Assembly (NCBI GenBank): GCA_019828545.1
Contig: JACVRA010000178.1
Span: 62,001-126,000 of the forward strand
DNA from: Paracamarosporium sp. OC-R06-R3
Taxonomy: Eukaryota; Ascomycota; Dothideomycetes; Pleosporales; Didymosphaeriaceae
DNA length: 64,000 nt
Reading direction: 5' to 3'
The notes under the pieces were generated by a model that saw nothing but the letters and a program-made list of their open reading frames with translations, had not been told where the DNA came from and did not search any database. Below, piece by piece: positions 10,874 through 20,445 of this stretch (the stretch's first letter is position 1; each line of letters starts with the position of its first letter). Position numbers and translations under genes: made by a program.

Positions 10874-11407
10874 CTATTTTAGACAATCCAGCTTTGGGGT
10901 GGAGAGGCTGGAATGTATCAAAGGAACTCTGAAACAACAGGATATGATCAAAATTTCACACCTCGTAATTGTTACCCTACCATCAGGGCAGCATATTCCA
11001 CCGCATGTTCGGTGCGCACAAAAATAACGCGAAGAGCTCATTTCAGACATAACAAACATACGGCACTTTAGGCTTCCAAGCACTGACACTTCACTCTGAA
11101 ACCCTCAATATCGGGGTAGTATCGACAAGCTTACTCTTATGACGTCGAAAAGATCACTCAGATTTCGAGGCAGCGTATCGAAATCTCTACAACCAACACG
11201 TGTATTGGTATGACCCTCAACCTTAGGAGAAAGTTGTGCACTGTCCGAAAGTCGATCAGTCAAGTACTGTAAGCAATTCGGCAACATGAACAATTCTGAG
11301 AAATCCTTCCGAAGCGATCCAACAGTTGAAGCACCCGAGGAAGGTATAAAGAGACCTAGAAGAAAGCCAAAAATTACAATCCATCGCAGCTCAGAACTCA
11401 TCGCCAT
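10874..11407 (-). CDS. Possible small secreted Cys-rich protein (doubtful model)
   Basis: From an ATG at 11407 the frame encodes a good signal peptide (hydrophobic core WIVIFGFLLGLFI, then SSGAS). The frame is open to about 11105. A GTAAGC donor after codon AGA and a TTTCAG acceptor about 39 nt later would join it in phase to a downstream Cys-rich segment containing HRTCGGICCPDG, a spacing seen in secreted fungal Cys-rich proteins. The intron is very short and the end of the gene is unclear, so the right-hand boundaries are approximate. It may be a decayed gene. It is divergent from the small secreted protein at 11529. Confidence 0.3.
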
Positions 11408-11528
11408 CACAACAGCCACACACTTTGCATCTCTCAAGCACAATTCTTCTGTAGATAAATCTCCCAAACATTCATATCGGAGCCTCCACTAACATCCAAA
11501 GAAACCACCCAACATCCCACCATAAACA

Positions 11529-11948
11529 ATGCGTTTCACACTCGCCATTGCCATTGCTGTCTTCAGCGCAACCGTCGCCCGCGCCGATTTCCAAATCGAC
11601 CTCTTCACCGACACCAACTGCCAGGACAAGGTTGCCACCTGGACGGGTCCCGAGGGAGATGGACCCGACACCTCAAGCGACTACGAGTGGACCGGCCACT
11701 TGGGCTCCGTCAACGTAATCCATCTGGGCGACTGGAACACGCAGCTCGCCACCAACAATCACTGCATCGCAACTTCAGTTACCTGCTGCAATTACGCTCC
11801 CGACTGCAGGGACGGAGTCAATCTCCACGAGGGGTGTATGGTCATTGATGAGGATATCACTGGTTTGGGTATGGCCTTCACGGTCTGCGACGAGGCCTGC
11901 CTTGATAACGATTACAAACGTTCTGAGAAGATTTTTGGCGGGCACTAG
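11529..11948 (+). CDS. Small secreted cysteine-rich protein
   Basis: Single exon, 139 residues. A clear signal peptide (about 1-19, MRFTLAIAIAVFSATVARA) is followed by an acidic mature protein of about 120 residues with eight cysteines, including an adjacent pair in VTCCNY and a closing VCDEAC. No GPI signal, transmembrane segment or known domain is visible. The size, the even number of cysteines and the secretion signal match fungal effector-like or small wall-associated proteins, but this is a shape argument and no function is assigned. A good context ACAATG precedes the start. Confidence 0.75.
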   Translation: MRFTLAIAIAVFSATVARADFQIDLFTDTNCQDKVATWTGPEGDGPDTSSDYEWTGHLGSVNVIHLGDWNTQLATNNHCIATSVTCCNYAPDCRDGVNLHEGCMVIDEDITGLGMAFTVCDEACLDNDYKRSEKIFGGH

Positions 11949-12312
11949 GTGTACGGAGGATCTAGTGTTAGCTCGCATAGTTTCGGCGCAGTAGGGTACC
12001 GTATGCTTTCTATCTGAATGCTGAGCTCACGTTACATGGAAAATTGTAAGCCAGCATGGTACGCTACAGATCGGTGCTGTTAGATCCAAGGTGGATCATC
12101 TTTGTTTGAAGTTCTGAGCGTTGATTGATGGATCGTGGCACTGTACATAAGACTCTCCTGTTTGTTTGTCTGTTCGCAAAACTCCAGTCTTTTCCGCGCC
12201 AGCGATGTAGATACGTATCATGGAATCTTTGCATTATTTGCTGCTAATTTAAGGTAAATACTTATCATGGAACATTTGCATTCTTTGCTAATTGTCTATG
12301 CTACATTCATTA
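11949..12312. other. Convergent intergenic region
   Basis: Between the 3' ends of the secreted-protein gene and the hydrolase gene. AT-rich, with an imperfect repeat of a TATCATGGAA..TTTGCATT phrase around 12216-12283. Nothing else was seen. Confidence 0.4.
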
Positions 12313-13580
12313 CTAAAGTGAAGATCGCTCTTCCATCCGCGCAGCCCACCACTCATCCACCACTCTCTGCGACCTCGACCCCCCTTTCTTACTATCCATC
12401 ATAAAGTCAACAATAGGCCCAATATGCGTCTCACCCGGCGTCTCCACAAAAACCAACCCCTCCTCATCACCACCCCCTTCTACCCACCCATCCCCCATCC
12501 GCCTCCCAAGCTCGCGGATAGGACTAGCAAAGATCTCATCTCCCCCGCTCAACACCAGCACACGTCGCACCACCTTACACAGACCCTCCCACCAATCAGA
12601 CCCAGCAACACAGGGCTCAGCATACGCATCCGCCTCGACCCTCAACCCCTCCGTAGAACCCTGCAGCGACCCCCTCAGTCCAAGATACATTGCGCCCCAC
12701 ATAGGCACCTTGCTGCAAGGAAGCATATCGCGCCGCTCATTCCTCCGCATACTCTCCCAGTCCAAGCCGAAGCTCACACTGGGACTAAACAACAACATGC
12801 CCCCCAACGCACCCTCCAACCCGAGCTCTTCAACCTCAGGATGCGGACGCATCAGATGTGAAGCCAGCGCCAAAGCAATACTCCCACCGGCCGAGTCACC
12901 GCCCAGAAACACATCCCCAGGCGCCCTCTTCCTCCGCGCAGCACCACCCGGATACAGCAGCTCCCTCAGCACGGCAACGCCCTCGCGCACCTGCGTCGGA
13001 AACACAGCCTCAGGCGCAAGACTATACGCCAGCACGAGCGCCGCGACGCTCTTCCCCTTCCCCACGCCTTTCCCCCCTCCCCCTCCAATCCTCCCCACCA
13101 GATCATCCAGGTACAAAAACGTCCCCGCCGTAGCAGGCTGGAAGTACGCGCCGCCATGGAAGTACAAAACCACGACATCAGCATCCGGGTCGCCTATCCA
13201 ATGGGCGCGAGCCTCTCGCCTCCCATCCGCAGAGTACGCCGCACAGAGCGTGGACGGCGGGCGGGAGTGTGCGGCGCAGAAGGAGAGGTACCGGGTGGTG
13301 GTTGAGGGGTTCAGGAAGCGGGATTGGGGGACGGTGATGTGTGCTAGGAGAGTGCGTATTGCGGTGTTGAGGATGTCTTTTCTAAGGGATGGGGCGCGGG
13401 TGGAGTGGAAGGGGTGTGTTATTGTGCGGATGAGGGCTGCGGTTGCTGGGGTTGGGTTAGTCTGGGTAGGTAGGTAGGTGTGTTGGAACGGAGAAGTGGG
13501 TGCGTACCGATGCGGGTGAAGAGTTTTGCGAGGCTGATGAGTGTTGGTTGGTCGGGTGCTTTGGTTTTGGTTTGGGACAT
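12313..13580 (-). CDS. Alpha/beta hydrolase fold-3 (HSL-type) esterase
   Basis: Two exons (13580-13508 and 13445-12313) give 401 residues. The start is placed at MSQTKT because an intron with donor GTACGC and branch CTAAC then joins SLAKLFTRI to the hydrolase body in phase. A longer open frame upstream of the acceptor is intronic and 5' leader. The oxyanion motif HGGAYF is at 121-126, the nucleophile elbow GGDSAGG has Ser209, an Asp lies in GGDEIF and the catalytic His in GETHIG near the C-terminus. The family includes carboxylesterases and acetyl-hydrolases; the substrate is unknown. No signal peptide is visible. A second acceptor 9 nt downstream would also keep phase. Confidence 0.85.
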
Positions 13581-14288
13581 GGTTGGTTGGTTTATGGGGG
13601 GATTGGTGACTTGCATTGGTCGGCGTGGTTTTGTATTTGTATACGGCGCGTGGGCGAGTTAGCGGGTGACCGAGTCGGCGAGCCGCTATCGGATGTTTCA
13701 GTCTGCTGTCAGTGTACAAAACGTTAGACTCACTCAGTTATGTGTATGGTATATTCCAGGACAATGAAATGCGATCGACCATTTGACATGGTCTCGATAT
13801 TAAGTCTTTTCATAGCGCCTCTTGAAGTTCTCGCTCGCGAAATTCTTTCTCCCCAAGTCATCAAAGTCAGATAGAGAACTGCAGGTAAACGAGGTGCGAA
13901 CGGAACTTGCATGGCTTTTTGATGAACAGAAGGGTGATCGATGGTCTATATTGAGGTAAGAGTATCCCAGGTATATGCGATGCACCTGACAGCGCTCGTT
14001 GAATGATACTCGACAGCACAGCACGACTATGCCATCCAACCCTATCTCCCATTTCCACAAGAGATCCCTCAACAGCTCTCCGTGCCTCGAACCCAAGACC
14101 CTGTAACGCCGCCTAACCCGCTTGCAAAGCAGAATATGCAGCAATAAATCGACAAACGCCGTACATAATGAAGGAATATGAAAAGCCAGTACCATGCAGC
14201 CGAATTCGTTATTTGTTTCGCCCAAATTAGTTTCCTACGCCAGGACGCGTATCATATTCCGTCGTGAATCATCCCAATCATGAGGTGT
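13581..14288. other. Intergenic, hydrolase promoter side
   Basis: A 141-codon minus-strand frame (14225-13800) is open here but has no domain or conserved look. I treat it as chance. No other structure was seen. Confidence 0.4.
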
Positions 14289-15668
14289 TTAGACGCGGAC
14301 GACGCTTCCACCCGTCCACCTTAGTCGCCTGAGGCCTCGAAGACCAGAAGCGGCTTCTTTGCCGCAGCTACCCGCATCACCGCCAACAGAGCCTAGCTGG
14401 CTCATCGCTTCTGCATGGCCCGCCTCTTTTCCGACGACGTAGCCAGCTGAGAAACTGAGAGCGCTGACAAGGACGACAGCACCGGCACCGACGACCCAGG
14501 TAAGCAGAGTGGGGCTGATCTCTTCCACCAGTGGACCTGTTTGCCGGATCTTCTTGACTGCGCGACGTTCTTTGCTGCTGCTTCTTGTGGTGGACGTAAC
14601 GGGCGGGGAGGCTTTGCGTTTGGATTTATCAGATGGGCTGCTGCTAACAGTACGCGGTGAGGACGACGGAGCACCGGTAGAGGCCGCATTGCTGCCATCG
14701 TCTTCAACAATCTCGCCAAGGGCGACAGACTCGGGTACCAGACGAAGTGAAGTAGGGTGGCCTGAGGGATTCGAAGTGCCAGCGCGGGGTTGACCAGGTT
14801 TAGGCAGCCCTCGCACCGCAGCCGCAGCAGTGAGAAGGGTAGACAGACTGGCTCTCAGAGCCTCGTCATGGTCTGCTTGTGCGTTCGGGGAAACAGCGTT
14901 ATAGGGTGTGTGTTGGGGGTATGAATGTCGCTGAGATGATGATCGGGCAGCAGGTCTTCGAGGAGTGTAGGCAGTTCCAGATTGCGAGCGTATTGTGGGC
15001 TGTGTAGATGGGTGGGAGAAAGCATTAGGACGTGGCTCAAACTGCCGTCTCGAGGACCGTGGGTAGTTGACCGCGGTTGCATTTTCGTCATCGTCCTCAT
15101 CCTCGTCGTCTTCTTCGCGCTCCGACATAGTCTCGGAAGAAGCGACCGAATTTGGGCCCCTTGAAGACCTCCTCAGTTCGTTCTGAAGTGGCGAAGGGCC
15201 GATGCCTTCGTTGGAGGATGTCATGACCCTATCCGACTCGCTCTCGCTCTCGTCGTACTCTTCTTGACTGCTGTTGCCTCCGCCTCCACTTGCCACTCGG
15301 TACCCGGTGCCTATCTGGAACGGGCCAACCGTGCGAGCACGTCTTCGTCGTCGGTTCATATTCGAATCATGCTGGACCCTGAGGCCGGTAGTGATGATCT
15401 CGTCGGCAGCCGAGGACAGTGACGAGGAGGAGGGCCGTGAGGTCACTTCGACCCATGAGTCTGCGAGGTGTGAGTGATTTGAGTCGGAGTCCATGGCCGC
15501 GAATATTTCTTTGCTTGTTGAAGACGATCTTGGGAACACGAGAGAATGCTTACCCTCTGAATGCTGCCGAGGAGGCGGGAGTACTGGTGATGATACCATG
15601 GCGTGAGTGTCTTGAACCCTTTCACCGCTCTGTCTGGACGACAGCGGATTATGTTGTTGTTGCTGCAT
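14289..15668 (-). CDS. Unknown Ser-rich protein with C-terminal membrane anchor
   Basis: Single exon, up to 459 residues. An inner start at codon 59 (MDSDSN) is also plausible, because the first 58 residues are Gln/Ser-rich leader-like sequence. The protein is mostly disordered: Ser-rich blocks, a run of Arg around residue 105, an acidic EDDEDEDDD tract, and a basic KKIR segment before the membrane part. One hydrophobic segment lies at about 388-411 (WVVGAGAVVLVSALSFSAGY), followed by a short basic tail. This suggests a cytosolic protein anchored in an internal membrane by its C-terminus. No enzymatic domain is visible and I do not recognise the family. Confidence 0.75.
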   Translation of the reverse strand: MQQQQHNPLSSRQSGERVQDTHAMVSSPVLPPPRQHSEGKHSLVFPRSSSTSKEIFAAMDSDSNHSHLADSWVEVTSRPSSSSLSSAADEIITTGLRVQHDSNMNRRRRRARTVGPFQIGTGYRVASGGGGNSSQEEYDESESESDRVMTSSNEGIGPSPLQNELRRSSRGPNSVASSETMSEREEDDEDEDDDENATAVNYPRSSRRQFEPRPNAFSHPSTQPTIRSQSGTAYTPRRPAARSSSQRHSYPQHTPYNAVSPNAQADHDEALRASLSTLLTAAAAVRGLPKPGQPRAGTSNPSGHPTSLRLVPESVALGEIVEDDGSNAASTGAPSSSPRTVSSSPSDKSKRKASPPVTSTTRSSSKERRAVKKIRQTGPLVEEISPTLLTWVVGAGAVVLVSALSFSAGYVVGKEAGHAEAMSQLGSVGGDAGSCGKEAASGLRGLRRLRWTGGSVVRV

Positions 15669-17085
15669 ACTTTTGACACGACGAAATGGGGAGATGCGAC
15701 AGCGAGATCGGCCCGCCGTGTGCTTTCACGGGCAGCGCTCAGGCGTACGTAGACTGACCGGCGGTGGAGTATGCGCTTAAGTGGAGTGGTTCCGGCTTCG
15801 GTTCTTTGTTTGGCGGTGACCTTCAGGGAAGCGCGTCTTGGCCTGGCGCCCGACGACAGACCACGAGCCTCTGTCGCCGTGGAGACGTTGAGCGCTGGAT
15901 GCGCCGCACGCGTGTGTGCAGTTGAGTTGCGCCCGCTCGTTCGCTGACGCTACGCCAGCGGCTGGCTCGGTGCGCGGCGCAGAGGCCGACGTCTGGCACC
16001 GCTACAATGACGTTCTCGGCAACCACAGGCTCCGATGGGCGGTTGGCGGGGCGGGGCGGCGAACAAACGAAACCGTGGAGAAACGTCGAGGCAGAGAGGG
16101 CTGGCGGAGGAGGAGGAGACAAAGGGAGGACGCAGTTGTCGCCAACTCGCGGGCTCATGAGGTGCAGGTCACGGCGCCTCGTAGTCGGCCACATGGCGAC
16201 ATGGCGACGCTGAGGGCGCGCCCTGACGAATCATGCGCCGCCGTCCACCTTCTAAACTGGGGCTTAGACAATCACCGCCGTGCTATCATGTCCATCTGCC
16301 TAAGCACATGAGACAGAACGTATCATTCGTACGGTGCCTGGGTGCACTGCCGCATGCGTATGATGACGACTCGATCAGACACCTGCTTCCTGCCCTCCCT
16401 TGGTCTTCGTCTGCTGCCATCTGGTGCTGCTGCTACTGCTGCTGATGCTCCCAGCCGGACATTTTATCTGGGCCCCGCATATTACCCGTACACTTGGGCG
16501 GTGTAGATTGCTGTCCCGCTAGCCTCTCGCAGAAGCCCGATGGCGATCTTCTTCCTGCGCAGGGTCTAGACGGTGCATCAATCTACATGGGTGATATTAG
16601 CATCCACGTCTTGAGGAATCATCAGTCTTCGCGCGTTGAACTCCGACGTTGAATTGGATATAGTTTCTTTATTGACAAACCAGTCACAGTGCGCCGGCGA
16701 AACGACGTCCCCCCTTCTCCCTACCCCCCAGTGCCAAAGCAGCCGTGGAACAACCAGAACAATAGCGATGGAAAAAACCTGCCATAACATCGAGAAGCGA
16801 TTTCGAGCTGATGTCGGAGCTTGGACACTCAATCGTAGCCGACACTCCTGCTCAACAGAAGACCCTCCAAGTAGGAAATAGTCGTATCATCTCAGTCTGT
16901 AGACGGATTACCCCAACTTCGTGATATGGTACAGAGGAAATCTACAACGCAGCCCCAACACCGTGGAAAATGCGAGAAATGGATCGCAAAATGATGTAAA
17001 TCGAACACCTTGCGGTTCAAGAACCCTAGCTCAAGCGATCGTCTCGTAATCGAACGTCATACTAACACGTACCATCTGCCTTCAA
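15669..17085. other. Intergenic, GC-rich then AT-rich
   Basis: About 1.4 kb between the start of the anchor-protein gene and the end of the mannosyltransferase gene. Overlapping frames on both strands at 15.8-16.3 kb reflect GC-rich composition without coding signs. A CTG-rich stretch occurs near 16424-16446. Confidence 0.4.
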
Positions 17086-18559
17086 TTAGTTGGTCTTCTT
17101 CTGCTCTTCTTCCTTCTTCTTTTTCGCGTCGCGACGAGCCTTGACCGAGTCGCTGATCCAGTCCTTGAACTTCTCCCATGGGTTCCTGTTGAGGCGGTTG
17201 CTGAGCTGGCGATACCTGTACATCTCACCCCAGCAGTCGCGGCCCCATTCGCAGCCAGCCATGTTGACGACAAAGTCCCTCTCCTTCTCCTTGTAGTGAA
17301 TATGCGGGTCGTCGCCCTTCTCTCCGCACGCCCCCGGTGGGAAAGCGTTGATCTTGCGCTGGTGAATGAATGCCACGTGGGAGCGAATCCACGGTTGGTT
17401 CTTGTACATGTACTCCAAGGCATCCTGCTCTTTGTGCTCCCACTCCATATGCTTCTGCTCGTAGCCCACCGGGTCCCACCAGATGTCCATCAGCCTGTCA
17501 GTCCAGACACTCCGTCGTACAAAGAACGATCCGAGGTTGAAACCGCCGCAGTCCTGCGGAACTATCATGTTGATCGAGTCAGCTTTGCCGTCACCCACGG
17601 GCGATCGAGTCTCCGGGTCGAGGTATTCATCTGCAAGCGGGTGACTAATGTTGAGCGGGTTGTAGACGTTGATGTCGCGGTACGTGATGTCCTTCAGCTG
17701 CTTGAAGATATGGTCCTGGAGAGAGTATGTCGGTTCCATGATGAACGTATTCGTGTCCAACCACCAGAACCTTGTCAAGGTTAGCGACATAGACCACCTT
17801 CCTCATGCACAACGTACCATTCAGCGCGGGGATATTTGCGCATAGCATTTCGGATGGTATCGACCTTCTCCCAGCTTTCTCTCCATTCGTGGGCGTATCG
17901 CTTCTTTGTACTCATGTCTACAATTTCCAAGTCGTATCCCCATTTCTGCGTGTACTTCTTCTTGTTCTTAACACTGTCCCTCTCGATCGCCCACTCTCTG
18001 GGGCCCTTCCACTCCATAACACCTCCGCCTTGGTTCGCTGCGAGGATGACAACAAATTTGCTGCCTCCGCCAAACCATGAGGAGCGCCGGTATACGCGGT
18101 GCAATGCTGTCATGGTTAGTACAGATGGCAGGGCTCGAGCTAGATGGACATACGTGTTGCGTAGAAGAGAATGTAGATGAGCAGTATGGTCAGGATCGTG
18201 CCCAGAGGTTTTCGCAGGCGCCACAGATTCCAGCCGATCCTGTTCAGCATCTGCAGGAATTTGTTGTTGCCCTGGTATCCCCGCCCTCTGCCCAGCTTTT
18301 CCTTGTCGCCGTAGCTGAAGGGCAGGCTGGTGGAGAGCCGCCGGAAGTGCTTCCCAAAGAAGCCTTGGTTGCGCGGAGCAAATGCAGTGTATCCTTTGAC
18401 GTTGGCGCTGCGGGCCTGGGCCGATGCCCAGGTGACGTTGTTGGAGCTGGAGCTGGAGGTGCCATTTGCAAAAGGGCTGGAGCGCCCTCCGCTGTCGTAG
18501 GATGTGTTCAGGCCTGGACTTGACCAGCCTCCCGGGCGCGGCGACGGGGATCTTGACAT
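17086..18559 (-). CDS. Golgi alpha-1,6-mannosyltransferase, GT34 (MNN10-like)
   Basis: Three exons (18559-18154, 18106-17818, 17770-17086) give 459 residues; introns of 47 nt each have GTATGT/GTACGT donors and CTAAC branches. The start MSRSPSP is typical of filamentous-fungal members. A Ser/Gly-rich cytosolic tail leads to one signal-anchor (about 117-135), then the GMA12/MNN10 catalytic domain. FWWLDTNTFIM at about 233-243 lies where the family has its DxD-like metal site, and DCGGFNLGSFFVR and EQDAL follow. Members extend N-glycan or wall mannan outer chains as part of mannan polymerase complexes in the Golgi. Whether this is the MNN10 or MNN11 counterpart cannot be settled by eye. A basic, Lys/Glu-rich tail closes the protein. 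Confidence 0.88.
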
Positions 18560-20445
18560 CTCGACGGCTGGGGTGCCGGGGATGGGAGGCAGGATGCCCT
18601 CAAAAGAGCCGCCGGTGGTGTTGGCGACTCTATTGCGCGACTCGGAGCCGTCGTGCAGGTTGAGGTTCGGCGGGTGCTTCGCAGCAGATGAGCGCCTCCG
18701 ACGTTGGCCAGACGAGGCGGAGAAGGCGTTCGGAGAAGCCAGGGCGAATGACTTTGGGCGGATGTCGAGGGGCGCGGAATGATAAAAGGCGCCACTGCGC
18801 GTGGCTTGAGATGATCCCACGACTTTCCGTGGGCTTGGAACACCCGTTGACTGCGCAAGGAAATTGCTGTCGACGTGGGAGGGGCCGCTGCAGAACGCAA
18901 GGTGTCCGAACGGAGGTTGCAGGGGAGCTTGCGGCGATCTCGAGGTGCTGGAGGTGTCCTGTGTGGGAGCGCCGGTCTGGTTGCACGGGGCCGAAGGGAG
19001 GCTGTCGCGACGGTGCAACCTTTTTTGTCTGCGGCAGCGGGCGCAATTGACCACGCACGGCTCCACCTTTTGACGACTTGACTGCGAAAAGGAGGGCCGC
19101 GATAAAATTAAGAGCACCCGGTCGTGTTCCCTGCGACGGACGCTGAGGCCACTTGCAGGCCGCTTGGCGAGAGCTGCGAGAGCTCCGCCAGCTACGCCGT
19201 CGCCGTATCTCTCCTTTATCCTCGCGCACCAACATTGCGAATCTCGCTTGGCAACCCACGCCCAATTTCGACCTGCTGCAAGCGGCGCATCTCAGCTGCC
19301 TCGCTGATCGCTCCTCAAGGGAGCAGGCCCTTCTGTGCGCGGTAGCACGAGGCTCCTGGCCGCCGGCACGCGACACTCGGCACCGCAGCCATCCTCCCGC
19401 AAGACGGCCGCAGAAGAGGCCTCTGGTCCCATCTCTGGTCCCGTCTCTGGTCCCATCGCTGCCGGTCCACGTCTGCTGCCACCGGCCTGGCATGCTGGAC
19501 CGGCTCAGTTGCTCACTCATCGGTGGGTGGGCTGCCCGCATTCTCATGCCCGATTCAGCAGCACCTGCAGATGCGCTCGCCTTTGAACCACGTACTATGT
19601 AGAACACACGTCGCAGCCCCGCACTGTCCAGCATGCCCACCGTCCCATGTAGAACCCTCGACGCTCTGCTACCTGCACTCTGCACTCTGCATTCCCGTGC
19701 TGTGATTCGAACGAAAACGCAGATTGCTTGGCGGCCTATTTACGCGCCAGGGCAAGCGCTTAACACGGCCGTTCTCGCTTCTGACTGGCTGCACCTCCTC
19801 CCTCTATGATTTGGCCCACGACCACGACGAGGCCGCTCTCTGGAGCGTCTCAGATGCGGCTTTGCGTTGTACATTTCAGGCCTAACGAATCCCGGGCGCC
19901 TATGAGCCTCAAATCTGTTAGGTGGCGCCCGCCAGCAGGCCAGGCCCAGTCCTCTGCCTCCAATCGCATCGCTTGCGGCCCTGCTCTCCCTCTGCTTTGA
20001 CGGGGTAGCTTCACGCAATCCATAGTGGTCCTGGGCGCTTGTCGAATCACAAGTCGAGACACTCAATTGTACATGAAGCTAAGACCATACACATGGGTTT
20101 ACAAGAGGTACCCGTTGTCGTGGGGTTCGCGCCACCGCGACAGGAACGCATCTTTTCTCTTCTTCACTGCGTCTCTTCCATCACCTGTTTTTGCCGTTTT
20201 GCCTGGGTTCGTTGCCCTGCCACTCCTTCTAATTCTGTTATTGTTCCGTTTCTTTCACCTCGAACAATACAACACAATAGCATAGTCGTAAAACCGCCTT
20301 TGTTTCACTTTCTCGAGGACAATGCATTGTCTCTATACCGTTTGCTGAACGAACTGATTCGCCACATCGCGAAGCTCTTCATCCACTCTCCCTTTGTATC
20401 TTACGTTACTGAACGGCAACCCACGACTCGTAGTAATCGAACGAC
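18560..20445. promoter_or_regulatory. Long divergent intergenic region with small tandem repeat
   Basis: About 1.9 kb separates the two divergent start codons. A 12-bp unit CTCTGGTCCC(A/G)T is repeated three times at 19421-19456. Pyrimidine-rich and AT-rich sequence at 20140-20300 resembles a 5' leader or promoter of the plus-strand gene. Long frames on both strands reflect GC-rich composition and are not supported as genes. Confidence 0.45.

Noticed and set aside
6933..12312. A secondary-metabolite gene cluster around the UstYa-like gene
   Set aside because: No core synthase, precursor peptide, P450 or pathway regulator is present in the neighbourhood.
13800..14225. 141-codon minus-strand frame
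   Set aside because: No signal peptide, domain or splice-linked continuation; lies in a gap between two genes of the same strand.
15823..16311. Frames on both strands upstream of the anchor-protein gene
   Set aside because: Same compositional effect; no recognisable protein features.
18630..19685. 351-codon open frame on the minus strand
   Set aside because: Opposed by equally open frames on the other strand and in another minus frame that leads into the mannosyltransferase; low-complexity translation, no domain.
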